DNA of 64,000 bases, from NCBI RefSeq assembly GCF_000332335.1, contig NZ_KB235948.1, positions 685,379 to 749,378 of the forward strand. Direction: 5' to 3'. The notes beneath the pieces are model-generated. The model did no database searches. It saw only the letters and a program-made list of their open reading frames with translations, and had not been told where the DNA came from. The translations under genes and the position numbers were made by a program. Below are positions 1-7,857 of the stretch, piece after piece (positions within the stretch are counted from its first letter, which is position 1; the number at the start of each line of letters is the position of its first letter). The DNA comes from Kamptonema formosum PCC 10802. GTDB taxonomy: Bacteria; Cyanobacteriota; Cyanobacteriia; Cyanobacteriales; Oscillatoriaceae.

Positions 1-381
1 TATCCCCAAGCCGAAATCATCCAAGACATCGGATCGGGACTCAACTTCAAGCGAAAAGGACTGCAATCCCTACTGGTCAGACTTATGCGCGGCGATCAGC
101 TCACGGTTGTGGTTGCCTGCCGTGACCGACTGTGCGGGTTTTGATTCGAGCTGTTCGAGTTCATGGTTCAACAAAACGGTGGGGGGCTCCTGGTTCTCGA
201 CCCATCTGCTCATTGCCGGGAATCCGAGCTCACAGCCGCAGCGTAGCGGCTCCGTTTGGAGCATCTTCTCGCCATCCTTCACGTCTGCCGCTTCGCTCAA
301 GCAAGCTACAGCTGCAGGATGCAGGGGCGATTGCGCTACCGCTTGGCTATCTCGCAAGATCCGAATCTTCCTGAGCCCTGA
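1..381 (+). pseudogene. IS607-family serine recombinase (TnpA) remnant
   Basis: Reading frame 1 from the window edge gives the C-terminal half of an IS607-type serine resolvase. It aligns by eye with the intact copy at 27363-27956: 'YPQAEII', 'GLNFKRKG' and 'VVVACRDRL' match 'YPQAEVI', 'GLNFKRKK' and 'VVVAHKDRL'. The frame is broken by TGA near 142 and TAG near 235, and the end is scrambled before TGA at 379-381. The catalytic serine region lies upstream of the window. It overlaps the start of the downstream TnpB remnant, as usual in IS607 elements. Identity as a dead copy is well supported; its 5' extent is unknown. Confidence 0.8.
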
Positions 382-1102
382 ACAGAAAGCGCTCTTGAAG
401 CAATGGTTTGGCGTGTCCCGATATGTCTGCAACGCCACTATCAAGCACCTTCAGGAGCCAGGGACGAAAGCCAACTGGATGGCCGTTGCCCCCATTATTT
501 TGGGGGCGCTGCCTGAATGGGCCTTTTTTTCCGAATCATCCTGCGGATGGATTGGCAATGACGCCAACTTGCGGATTCAGAAGCTCTGCTTCAAGCTAGA
601 TCGTCTTATCTCAAAAATTAGCAAGGCAAAATCGGCTCAGAAGCGGCGCTTGAAGAAGGCCGCCGATCGCATTCGGTGCAAAGTAGAGCACTTGGTGAAA
701 GAACTGCATCACAAGACCGCTCGATTTCTGGTTGAGAACTTTGACGTGATTCTCCTGCCGGGCTTTGAATCCTCTCAAATGGCAGGCAAGTCACGGCGCA
801 AAATAAAGTCAAAAACCGTGCGGCAGCTGCTGACTCTATCGCATTACCAGTTCAAGAAGCACTTGGAGTGGAAGGCTTGGGAGATGGGCAAAATTACCCT
901 AACTGATATCAATAAAGCTTACACCTCAAAGACTGTCTCGTGGACTGGCGAAATCGTCAATCTCGGCGGATTGAGAACCATCAGATCGAAAATTGATGGG
1001 CGAGTCATGAATCGGGATCTAAATGGCGAGCGTGGGATCTTCCTGCGGGCATTGGTTGATACGCCTTGGTTGAGAGATGCTCTCAACTTATGTATTTGTT
1101 AG
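350..1102 (+). pseudogene. IS607-type TnpB, internally deleted
   Basis: TnpB is the RNA-guided RuvC-like nuclease partner of IS605/IS607 elements. The frame begins with the family N-terminus (KIRIFLSPEQK, then WFGVSRYVCNATI), jumps into mid-protein (ANLRIQKLCFKLDR), and continues through the arginine/lysine-rich helix, a 'GFESSQM' segment, 'LSHYQFKKH', and the C-terminal 'NRDLNGERGIFLRAL'. About 250 codons remain of a usual 370-420, so most of the middle, including the first RuvC aspartate region, is missing. The C-terminal zinc finger has no cysteines ('YTSKTVSWTGE'). The open frame extends upstream to 107, but that part is out-of-frame recombinase sequence. Probably inactive. Confidence 0.8.
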
Positions 1103-1127
1103 CATTTGTTAGCAAAAAAGTATCGGA

Positions 1128-2420
1128 GTGAAAGACTGCGCCATTATTATGCTTTCCCCCAGCGGACATACAGTCAGCTGGAATACCGGCGCTGAGCTTC
1201 TTACCGGCTATCTCGCCGAAGAGATTACTGGCCAGCACTTTTCCTGTTTCTATCTGGCGGAGGACGTGGAGCGTGGCAACCCCGAGCGAGCGCTGCTCTT
1301 GGCGGCAGAGAGCGGCCAGTTTGAGCAAATCACGTTTGCCAATCCGGCGGCTGCTAGAATGCTAGGCTGTGAGGTGGCAGAACTGATTGACCAGCCTTTG
1401 CGCGAGCTCGCTCACCTCTCGCACGCTGACGTCACCGGACCGGACCCGCCAGAAAGTTCTGTTTGCGGTGCCGAGATGTTTCAGGGAGCCCCTTCGGAAG
1501 TGGCTGAGCGGGTGAGGGAAGACGTGTTTTATCGCCGCGACGGAACGAGTTTCCCCGTAGAGTTCGTCTGCACCCCGATTCAAGAACAGGGCGAACTCGT
1601 AGGCGCGGTTGTGACTTTCAAAGACATTAGCGAGCGCAAAGCGGTGGAGCGGATGAAGCAGGAGTTTGTCTCGACGGTGAGCCACGAACTGCGCACGCCC
1701 CTGACCTCGATGCGCGGTGCCCTCGGTCTGATTGCCAGCGGGTTGCTGGTTTCCCAACCGGAAAAAGCCCACCGCATGCTGGAGATTGCCGTCTCCAACA
1801 CCGACCGCTTGGTGCGGCTGATCAATGACATCCTGGATTTGGAGCGCATCGAGTCGGGCAAGATTGCGATGGACAAAAAGAACTGCGACGCCGCCGACTT
1901 GATGCTCCAGGCTGCAGAAACCATGCAGCCTATGGCCCAGAAGGCGGGCGTCACCCTGTCGCTGGTGCCGGTTGGAGGGCTCCCGCAAGGGGTGCCCCTG
2001 CAGGCTGACCCCGATCGCATCCTCCAGACCTTGACAAATTTGCTGAGTAATGCTATAAAGTTTTCTCCCCCAGGGTCTACCGTTTGGCTGACTGGGGAGA
2101 TGCGGGAGGGGGGAGGGGCTAACACGGATTGTGACGTAGCACGAACGGATAACAACAGGTTAATTCATTCGTGTGCCGGCTGTCCGTGCGTGCTGATCGC
2201 TGTGAGGGACCAGGGGCGGGGCATACCGGCGGACAAGCTCGATAGTATCTTTGAGCGCTTCCTGCAGGTGGATGCCTCGGATGCGCGGGATAAGGGGGGA
2301 ACCGGCCTGGGGCTGGCCATTTGCCGCACCATCGTGCAGCAGCACGGCGGGCGCATCTGGGCGGAGAGTGTGCTGGGTGAGGGCAGCACGTTCTACGTCA
2401 GCTTGCCGGTGAGCGAATAG
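1128..2420 (+). CDS. PAS-domain sensor histidine kinase, 5'-truncated and rearranged
   Basis: 430-residue membrane-less histidine kinase starting at GTG 1128; an in-frame TAG lies just upstream. Residues 1-67 are most of one PAS domain ('GHTVSWNTGAE', 'YLAEDVERG'). It then joins abruptly at about residue 68 to the core of a second PAS ('ITFANPAAARMLG' to 'VTFKDISERK'), as if an internal deletion fused two PAS repeats. HisKA follows with the phospho-acceptor His at residue 186 (SHELRTPL), then HATPase with N box 'NLLSNAIKF', 'DQGRGIP' and 'GTGLGLAI'. An unusual stretch of about 30 residues rich in Asn, Asp and Cys sits between the N and G1 boxes. The first PAS lacks its normal N-terminal helix and the gene starts 26 bp after the IS607 remnant, so the original 5' part was probably lost. 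No response regulator is adjacent. The catalytic core looks intact. Confidence 0.85.
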   Translation: MKDCAIIMLSPSGHTVSWNTGAELLTGYLAEEITGQHFSCFYLAEDVERGNPERALLLAAESGQFEQITFANPAAARMLGCEVAELIDQPLRELAHLSHADVTGPDPPESSVCGAEMFQGAPSEVAERVREDVFYRRDGTSFPVEFVCTPIQEQGELVGAVVTFKDISERKAVERMKQEFVSTVSHELRTPLTSMRGALGLIASGLLVSQPEKAHRMLEIAVSNTDRLVRLINDILDLERIESGKIAMDKKNCDAADLMLQAAETMQPMAQKAGVTLSLVPVGGLPQGVPLQADPDRILQTLTNLLSNAIKFSPPGSTVWLTGEMREGGGANTDCDVARTDNNRLIHSCAGCPCVLIAVRDQGRGIPADKLDSIFERFLQVDASDARDKGGTGLGLAICRTIVQQHGGRIWAESVLGEGSTFYVSLPVSE

Positions 2421-2473
2421 AGAGAAGCAAAAAACCTCTTCTTGGCGTTCTTGGCGTCTTGGCGGTTCGTTCT

Positions 2474-2995
2474 TCAAGAAATCTTCGCTTCCAAAGACTT
2501 GAGGAACTCGGTATTGACGCCCGACTCGCGGGTGAGGGCAATTTTGCCGGTGCGGGCAATCTCGCGAATGCCAAATTTATTGAGCACCTGCACAAAAGCC
2601 ACCATCTTGCCCGGATCGCCCACCACTTCGATGGTTACCGATTCCTCCGAGACATCCACCACCCGCGCCCGAAAAATCTGGGCCAGTTCGACAATTTCTG
2701 AGCGGTTGGCGCTGGTGGCGTTAACCTTGAGCAGCATTAACTCGCGCTCCACGCAGGGCGTTTCCGTGATGTCCTGCACCTTGAGGACGTTAATCAGCTT
2801 GTACAGCTGCTTGGTGAGCTGCTCGATCACGCGGTCATCCCCAGGCACGACCATTGTAATCCGAGAGATGCCCACTTGCTCCGCTGGGCCAACTGCTAGG
2901 CTCTCAATGTTAAAGCCCCGACGGGCAAACAGACCGGCAATCCGGGCGAGGACCCCGGCTTCGTCTTCGACGAGAACAGAAAGGGTGTGTTTCAT
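2474..2995 (-). CDS. ilvH: Acetolactate synthase small (regulatory) subunit
   Basis: Regulatory subunit of acetohydroxyacid synthase, the first common step of valine, leucine and isoleucine synthesis; it binds valine and activates the catalytic subunit. The 173-residue product has the N-terminal ACT domain ([17 protein letters not shown], then [12 protein letters not shown]) followed by the conserved C-terminal domain ([19 protein letters not shown]-like '[10 protein letters not shown]', [10 protein letters not shown]). Length is normal for IlvH/IlvN. I chose ATG 2995 (MKHTL) because it matches the family N-terminus; ATG 3007 would add four residues. It is transcribed alone, convergent with the PAS kinase and divergent from the BON gene. 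The catalytic subunit is not in the window. Confidence 0.95.
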   Translation of the reverse strand: MKHTLSVLVEDEAGVLARIAGLFARRGFNIESLAVGPAEQVGISRITMVVPGDDRVIEQLTKQLYKLINVLKVQDITETPCVERELMLLKVNATSANRSEIVELAQIFRARVVDVSEESVTIEVVGDPGKMVAFVQVLNKFGIREIARTGKIALTRESGVNTEFLKSLEAKIS

Positions 2996-3182
2996 GGCTT
3001 GCACCAAAAGCTGCCGGTGCGGTGAGCGGCTCGGCTTTCGACCGGCATAGGGTTGTCTAAGGCTTAATTTTATCTTTAATAACCGGACGTTCAGAAGTTT
3101 CTAACCATATCATAAGGTTTATTTGCCAGAATCCAAATTACTGGTGCACCTGCTCTGTCAAACCAAATTGGAGGAATTACCG

Positions 3183-3530
3183 ATGGGTTGGTTACAAAGA
3201 CTGTTTGGCCTGGAAAAGCCCCAGACTGAACCGGCGACTGTTGAGGGTTACTCCGTGCCGGCTGAACCGCAAAAGCCCGGTATCCCGCCAGAACGGCTGG
3301 GCTTGGAAGGGGAATATGACGACAGCGGGCTGGCGAAGCGCGTCGCTCTGGCCTTCGACCAAAATCCAGACGTGGCCAACCTCGACCGCGTGTGGGTGGC
3401 TCAAACCGGCTCTAAGGTGGTTTTGAAAGGGGATGTCCCCGATCTGGAGACGCTGAACAAGCTGGTTGACATCGCCTCGGGCGTTTACGGTGCCGGCGAT
3501 GTCAATACCGATGGAGTGAACGTTGGTTAG
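3183..3530 (+). CDS. BON-domain protein
   Basis: 115-residue cytosolic-looking protein beginning MGWLQRLFGLEK at ATG 3183. A strong ribosome site GGAGG lies 8 bases upstream and decides the start over an upstream in-frame codon at 3123. The first 40 residues are Pro/Glu-rich linker. Residues 50-115 match a BON (transport-associated, phospholipid-binding) domain: 'LAKRVALAFDQNPDV', 'VVLKGDVPDLETLNKLVDIA' and 'VYGAGDVNTDGVNV'. BON domains are small alpha/beta modules in envelope-associated and stress proteins. The exact job is unknown. There is no signal peptide. Confidence 0.8.
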   Translation: MGWLQRLFGLEKPQTEPATVEGYSVPAEPQKPGIPPERLGLEGEYDDSGLAKRVALAFDQNPDVANLDRVWVAQTGSKVVLKGDVPDLETLNKLVDIASGVYGAGDVNTDGVNVG

Positions 3531-3637
3531 AGGTGCCGGCTGATGGGTTTTGGGTTTTTTCTCGCTCCCGGGTGCTGCCCGGGGATGCTAGACTGTTAGA
3601 TTTTTAATCTGCATGTTTCCTCAAGGAGGCAGAGCCT

Positions 3638-3676
3638 CCAGAGCAGCGTTCCCAGGCGGAGCCTGGGAACGAGGGT
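3638..3676. repeat. Interspersed GTTCCCAGGC palindromic repeat
   Basis: An imperfect inverted repeat centred on 'cccaggcggagcctggg', preceded by 'ggaggcagagcctcc'. The same module recurs near 17780-17800 (partial), 19170-19190, 26145-26190 and 28395-28435, so it is a genome-dispersed REP-like element. Here it lies between the convergent BON and antiporter genes and could act as a terminator hairpin (inference). Confidence 0.7.
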
Positions 3677-3714
3677 GATTCTTTCTGGATGCAAAGTAAG
3701 GAGAGATTGGCGCT

Positions 3715-5118
3715 TTACTTTATCTGCTGGGGAAGCTCAGCGCCCTTGGGTTCTTGAAAGACGACTCGCAACAGGGGCGGCGCTACAAAGGTTGTCAGGA
3801 TCACCATCATAATTATCGCCGCATTCAGGGAATCTGAGAGGACGCCACTGGCGGTGCCAACACCGGCAAACACCAGCCCCACTTCGCCTCGGGGAATCAT
3901 GCCGATGCCAATGGCCAAGCGGTTAATGTTGGGCTGGCCAAACACCGCCCAGCCGGTGACGACTTTACCGAGGATGGCAACGACTATTAAGAAGGTGGCA
4001 ATAATCAGCCCTTCGCGATTGCTGGGAACCGCTGGGTTGAGGACGCCGAGGTTGGTTCTGGCACCGACGCTGACAAAGAAAATCGGCACCATTATATCAG
4101 CAATCGGTCTAATTTGCTTTTCCAGTTCTTTGCGCTTGTCGGTTTCGTCGAAGACTAAGCCGGCGGCAAAAGAGCCGAGGATGGCTTCCAAGCGGATGAC
4201 GGCTCCAATGTAGGAGAGGACGAAGGCGAAGATCAGTGCCGGTATGACGAGTTCGCCGCGCGTCTTGAGTTTCTCGACAATTGCGATAAAGCTTTTGTTG
4301 AAAAAATTGCCCAGCAGGATTGCGCCGAGGAGGAAAATGCTGGAGCTGAGAATCAGGTAGATGACGTTGGTGACGTCCACAACGCCTGTTTTGGCCAAGC
4401 TAGCGACGACCGCCAGAACGATGATGCCCAGCACGTCGTCGATGACTGCAGCGCCAATGATAATCTGGCCCTCTCTTGTATTCAGGCGCTGGATTTCTGA
4501 GAGAACTTTGGAGGTGATGCCAATGCTGGTTGCAGTCAGCGCCGCCCCTGCAAAAATTGCCGGCACGGCGGGGGTGCCAAAGAGGGTCATCAGACCGGCA
4601 GTGCCGGCGGCAAAGGGCACCGCCACCCCGACGACTGCGACGACAGTGGCTTGGAAGCCGACTTCTATGAGCTGTTTTAAGTTGGATTCCAGACCGATTT
4701 CAAACAGGAGGATGATTACGCCGAGTTCGGCTAAGACGGAAATCACCTCGCTCTGGGCTTGAAAGGTGGCTTCGGCTGCGGCGGGGCTCAAACCGGCAGT
4801 GGCTTGCAGGAAGCTGATAATCACGGAGCTGGAACTATCGATCCCGGCTTCGGGAAACACCAGCAGGTGCAGGGCGGAGACGCCCACCACCACACCGCCC
4901 ACCAGTTCGCCCAAGACAGGGGGGAAGCCGAGGGCGTTGGAGAGCTCTCCGCCTATTTTGCTGGCTAGGTAAATTACGACTAAGCTCAGCAGCACTCCCG
5001 CCAGCACCATTGAGCTTTCAGCTGCTTCGGCGGTGGCTAGCAGGGGCGGGATGGAGCCGGCGTCTGGGAATGAAACGCTGGGCATTAAGGAAGTCACCCA
5101 GATAATCGAATCGATCAT
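3715..5118 (-). CDS. CPA2-family cation/proton antiporter (NapA/KefB type)
   Basis: Inner-membrane monovalent cation/H+ antiporter of 467 residues with about 12 hydrophobic segments. Family landmarks are 'FPPVLGELVGGVVVG' in the first helices, 'LGVIILLFEIGLE', 'ALTATSIGITSKVL', 'GAAVIDDVLGIIVLAVV' (the paired acidic residues of the transport site) and 'PIFFVSVGARTNL'. It ends right after the membrane domain, with no RCK/TrkA-N domain. I start at ATG 5118 (MIDSIIW); the open frame runs 68 codons further upstream, but that part is Pro-rich translation of a G-rich repeat and is unlikely to be coding. Na+ versus K+ specificity cannot be read from the sequence. Confidence 0.9.
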   Translation of the reverse strand: MIDSIIWVTSLMPSVSFPDAGSIPPLLATAEAAESSMVLAGVLLSLVVIYLASKIGGELSNALGFPPVLGELVGGVVVGVSALHLLVFPEAGIDSSSSVIISFLQATAGLSPAAAEATFQAQSEVISVLAELGVIILLFEIGLESNLKQLIEVGFQATVVAVVGVAVPFAAGTAGLMTLFGTPAVPAIFAGAALTATSIGITSKVLSEIQRLNTREGQIIIGAAVIDDVLGIIVLAVVASLAKTGVVDVTNVIYLILSSSIFLLGAILLGNFFNKSFIAIVEKLKTRGELVIPALIFAFVLSYIGAVIRLEAILGSFAAGLVFDETDKRKELEKQIRPIADIMVPIFFVSVGARTNLGVLNPAVPSNREGLIIATFLIVVAILGKVVTGWAVFGQPNINRLAIGIGMIPRGEVGLVFAGVGTASGVLSDSLNAAIIMMVILTTFVAPPLLRVVFQEPKGAELPQQIK

Positions 5119-5214
5119 TCGTTCCGCAGTAAATCTTCTATCCCAATGTACAAGTTTATTAGTAAAAGCCTGCAGGGCAAGCTTTGTTAAAAATCTATGA
5201 CAGGGATAGAGATT

Positions 5215-5331
5215 AGCGGGTAGGGGGTGGGGGGTAGGGGTGAGGGGTGAGGGGTTGGGTAGGGGAGTGGGGGGAATTGCCAATGCCCCATGCCCGATGC
5301 CCCCATTGCCCGCTGCCCCCATGCCCTTCAG
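5215..5331. repeat. G-rich/C-rich degenerate heptamer repeats
   Basis: Runs of GGGGTGA/GGGTAGG-like heptamers (5218-5275) are followed by 'atgcccc' variants (5281-5331). They fill the space between the nitrilase stop and the antiporter start. They resemble the short tandemly repeated heptamers typical of filamentous cyanobacteria and have no recognisable coding role. Confidence 0.65.
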
Positions 5332-6140
5332 ACAAAAACCCGGTGCTGCAAGCTGGGCATCTGCCGGCGGACTTGCTCCAGGCGTGCCGGCTTAATTTCT
5401 GCGATCGCCACTCCGGGGGTGTCACCGGCATCGGCGAGGATGACGCCCCAGGGGTCGATAATCATGGCGTGGCCATGTGTCTGGCGCAGGGCGTAGTGCC
5501 GCCCGGTTTGTGCCGGTGCGATGACGTAGCAGGTGTTTTCAATGGCTCTGGCTTGCAGGAGGATTTGCCAGTGGTCTTTGCCGGTGTAGGCGGTGAAGGC
5601 GGCTGGGACAAACAGGATTTGGGCTCCTTGGTGGGAGAGGTGCCGGTACAGTTCTGGGAAGCGGACATCGTAGCACACGGAGAGCCCTATGTTGCCCAGC
5701 TGTTGAGAGGAGTAGACTTGGGGGAGTTGGGTGCCGGCTTTGACGGTGCTGGACTCTTGATAGGTGTTGCCGTCTGGCAAGTTGACGTCAAACAGGTGGA
5801 CTTTCTGGTAGCGGGCGAGTTCTGCGCCGGTGGGATCGATCAGCAGGGCGGTGTTGTAGACTTTGCCGGTGTCCACCGGCACGGGGAAGCCACCGCCCAA
5901 GACGGCGATCTGGAAGCGCTGGGCCACTGTTTTGAGGAATTTTTCACTCTGAGTGGCGATGGCTTCTGCTTGGGCGATTTTCTCTTTTTCTTCGCCCATG
6001 AAGGAAAAATTCTCTGGCAAGCACACCAACTCGGCACCGCGACGCACGGCTTGATCTATGAGTTCTTCTGCCTGAACCAGGTTTTTTTCCAGGTCAGCTG
6101 TGCTGGTCATTTGGATGGCGGCGGCGAGATAGGATTTCAT
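5328..6140 (-). CDS. Nitrilase-superfamily amidase (Nit1/Nit2-like)
   Basis: 270-residue carbon-nitrogen hydrolase. The Glu-Lys-Cys triad is visible: Glu in 'CLPENFSFMG' (about residue 43), Lys in 'ARYQKVHLFDV' (about 112) and Cys in 'GLSVCYDVRFPELYR' (about 154). The pattern 'YQKVHLFDV' plus 'CYDVRFPELYR' is typical of the branch containing deaminated-glutathione amidase and omega-amidase, so removal of ammonia from a small omega-amide is the likeliest reaction; the substrate is not proven. ATG 6140 (MKSYLAAAIQM) matches the family start; 24 extra upstream codons look non-coding. Probably a single gene. Confidence 0.88.
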   Translation of the reverse strand: MKSYLAAAIQMTSTADLEKNLVQAEELIDQAVRRGAELVCLPENFSFMGEEKEKIAQAEAIATQSEKFLKTVAQRFQIAVLGGGFPVPVDTGKVYNTALLIDPTGAELARYQKVHLFDVNLPDGNTYQESSTVKAGTQLPQVYSSQQLGNIGLSVCYDVRFPELYRHLSHQGAQILFVPAAFTAYTGKDHWQILLQARAIENTCYVIAPAQTGRHYALRQTHGHAMIIDPWGVILADAGDTPGVAIAEIKPARLEQVRRQMPSLQHRVFV

Positions 6141-6239
6141 GGATTGAATGGACTGACGGTTGAGCGAAAGTGAGAGGGGCAGTCTCGATGTTCGAGGGTG
6201 CCTCTGATCCACAATATCTTGCTTGTTACTGTTTTATGA

Positions 6240-6435
6240 CTGTGTTGGGGGGGAAGCTGGGACAGGGAAGCGGGGGAGAGGCGAGGGACCGGCGAGGGAC
6301 CGGCGAGGGACAGGGGGGACAGGCGGGACGCCTGTCCTACGTCTTGCGGGGCGGGACAGGGGCGGGACAGGGGCGGGACCGGCGGGGGACCGGCGGGGGA
6401 CCGGCGTCCCGCCGGTCCTACGTCTTTTGGGGGGT
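6240..6435. repeat. GGGACCGGCGA-type tandem repeats with GTAGGACAGGCG modules
   Basis: The stretch holds three direct copies of an 11-12 nt unit (cgagggaccgg), then two inverted modules of the kind 'gacaggcgggacgcctgtcctacgtc' and 'gaccggcgtcccgccggtcctacgtc'. Related modules occur at 16626-16690 and near 36458-36495. No gene fits here. Strong hairpins could terminate or insulate the divergent genes. Confidence 0.7.
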
Positions 6436-6477
6436 GAGGTTTTGGGTTTGGAGATATTATATTAATAATAACATAGG

Positions 6478-6873
6478 ATGAGCGATATGTCAATAGAATT
6501 GATTCAAAAAGTTATCACAGACTACTATGCTGCCACGCGGGCAATGGATGTGGGGGCGTGGTTGGCTACGATGGCGGAAGATGTGGCGAGTTACCAGCCG
6601 GTGGGGACGCCGGCACTCCAAGGGCACGAAACGCTGCGGCTGTTTTTTACGAACATTGTCAGTGCCTTTGAAACGGTGGGGCTGACGGAAGATTTTGTCC
6701 ATATTTCGGATAATGAGGTGGCGGTGAAGTGGACGGGGAGGGGGATTGGGAAAAGCGGTCAGGAGGTGAGGTTTGAAGGGATTGATTTGTTTGAGATAGA
6801 TGCGCGGGGGCTGATTCAAACGGTGCGGGCTTACTGGGACCCGACTGTGCTGATGGCTGAGTTGCAGGTTTAG
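6478..6873 (+). CDS. NTF2-like / SnoaL-like protein
   Basis: 131-residue alpha+beta cone-fold protein: 'VITDYYAATRAMDVGAWLATMAED' opens the fold, 'GHETLRLFFTNIVSAF' is the second helix, and 'VAVKWTGRGIG' and 'IDLFEIDARGLIQTVRAYWDP' are typical SnoaL-like/ketosteroid-isomerase-type strands. The fold binds small hydrophobic ligands; no catalytic claim can be made. ATG 6478 and ATG 6487 are both possible; AGGA at 6476-6479 would serve the second. It stands alone between repeats. Three related NTF2-fold genes or fragments occur at 56.6, 60.2 and 62.1 kb. Confidence 0.75.
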   Translation: MSDMSIELIQKVITDYYAATRAMDVGAWLATMAEDVASYQPVGTPALQGHETLRLFFTNIVSAFETVGLTEDFVHISDNEVAVKWTGRGIGKSGQEVRFEGIDLFEIDARGLIQTVRAYWDPTVLMAELQV

Positions 6874-6979
6874 TTGGGAATGGCACCGGCTTGCGGGGGA
6901 AGGGTTTGGTGGGGCGGGATGGGTGGGGCGATTTTGAGGTAGAATTTGAAGAGGTTTTTTGGGGGGGAAGTGGTGAGAG

Positions 6980-7222
6980 ATGTCTACGCGGAGGGTAACA
7001 GTGGATTTGCCGGTATCGGTGTTCAGGCAGCTGGCGGAGATGGCGAAGCTGTCAAATAAATCGGTGGAAGAAGTTGCAGCGCAGGCGATAGCGAGCAATT
7101 TGCCACGAGACTGTTGGCGAATTAACGGGGGGTTAGACCTACAGCTAGTTCCTAGGCGATTAGCCAGGTTCCTGGCGATTGAAATCGCGGCTATACAGAC
7201 GAAGCCCGCCTTCGCGGGCTAA
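6980..7222 (+). pseudogene. Ribbon-helix-helix antitoxin-like gene ending in an inserted repeat
   Basis: The first 43 codons (RRVTVDLPVSVFRQLAEMA, then NKSVEEVAAQAIASNLP) look like an RHH/CopG-type DNA-binding protein or antitoxin. From about 7106 the frame enters the interspersed repeat found also at 11290-11425, 17680-17960 and 19216-19310, so the remaining 37 residues ('RDCWRINGG...AIQTKPAFAG') are repeat-encoded. The natural C-terminus is therefore lost. It sits just upstream of a nucleotidyltransferase-like gene. Confidence 0.6.
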
Positions 7223-7250
7223 GAGTAGAGCGAGACTCTCAAAATCTGCC
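7100..7250. repeat. Long interspersed palindromic repeat (GCCCGCGAAGGCGGGC family)
   Basis: It contains 'gccaggttcctggcgattgaaatcgcggctatacagac', the inverted repeat 'gcccgccttcgcgggc' and 'taagagtagagcgagactctc'. The same composite, in either orientation, is at 11290-11425, 17680-17960 and 19216-19310, with a short piece at 7580-7610. It here forms the tail of the RHH gene and the leader of the nucleotidyltransferase gene. Confidence 0.8.
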
Positions 7251-7270
7251 CGGTTTTTCCTCCTGCAAGC

Positions 7271-7540
7271 TTGAGCATTGTGGCAGCACACCGGCAGCAA
7301 TTGCGGGCAATGGGGGTGAAGTCGTTGGAGCTGTTTGGCTCAGTGGCGCGGGATGAGGCGAATGCAGACAGTGATGTGGACTTTTTGGTGGAGTTTGACC
7401 GGCCTGTTGGGCTGGGATTTTTCGAGGGGCAGGACTATTTAGAGGAGATTTTAGGCTGTTCTGTGGATTTGGGAACTAGGGAAGCGTTGAAGGAACATTT
7501 ACGAGAGCCGGTGTTGACAGTCTGTTGCCGGATCTTGTAG
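7271..7540 (+). CDS. MNT-family nucleotidyltransferase (MntA-like), possibly truncated
   Basis: 89-residue minimal nucleotidyltransferase with the motif 'LFGSVARDEANADSDVDFLVEF' split here as GSVARDE and DSDVDFLVEF: the Gly-Ser and the Asp-x-Asp metal ligands are intact. MntA proteins are antitoxins that AMPylate HEPN toxins. Start codons are weak (TTG 7271 or GTG 7280), and the normal N-terminal helix may have been removed by the repeat immediately upstream. The end 'REPVLTVCCRIL' departs from family sequences. No HEPN gene follows; only repeats and a dead TnpB lie downstream. Probably an orphaned remnant. Confidence 0.65.
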   Translation: MSIVAAHRQQLRAMGVKSLELFGSVARDEANADSDVDFLVEFDRPVGLGFFEGQDYLEEILGCSVDLGTREALKEHLREPVLTVCCRIL

Positions 7541-7857
7541 GGTGCGTTCCCCAAAGGGGAACGCACCCTACTTCTATTTCGCCGGCTAAGAGTAGAGGGA
7601 GACTTTCAAAATAAACCACCGGCACAGAGTGTGAAGTTGACAAGCTTACTGCAGAAGGGTGCCGGCTTTTGGGGGTGGCTTTTTTAGCGGCTGTTTGCAG
7701 GGAGCACCGGCGTGAGGGGGTGCTTTGCAGCGGGTGCCGGTGAGGGCGAACCATGAGCCATCGTTCGGTAGAGAGGCGACTGGGCGTTCTGCAAACCGAG
7801 TTCGGAACTCCATCGTTCGAGTTCAGAGGTTCATCGTTCGAGCTCGGAAGATTGCCG

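Noticed and set aside
107-349. N-terminal 80 codons of the first TnpB frame
   Set aside because: They are recombinase sequence in the wrong frame; TnpB similarity begins only near 350.
5247-6173. Long plus-strand frame opposite the nitrilase gene
   Set aside because: Antisense shadow of a clearly recognisable enzyme; no family resemblance of its own.
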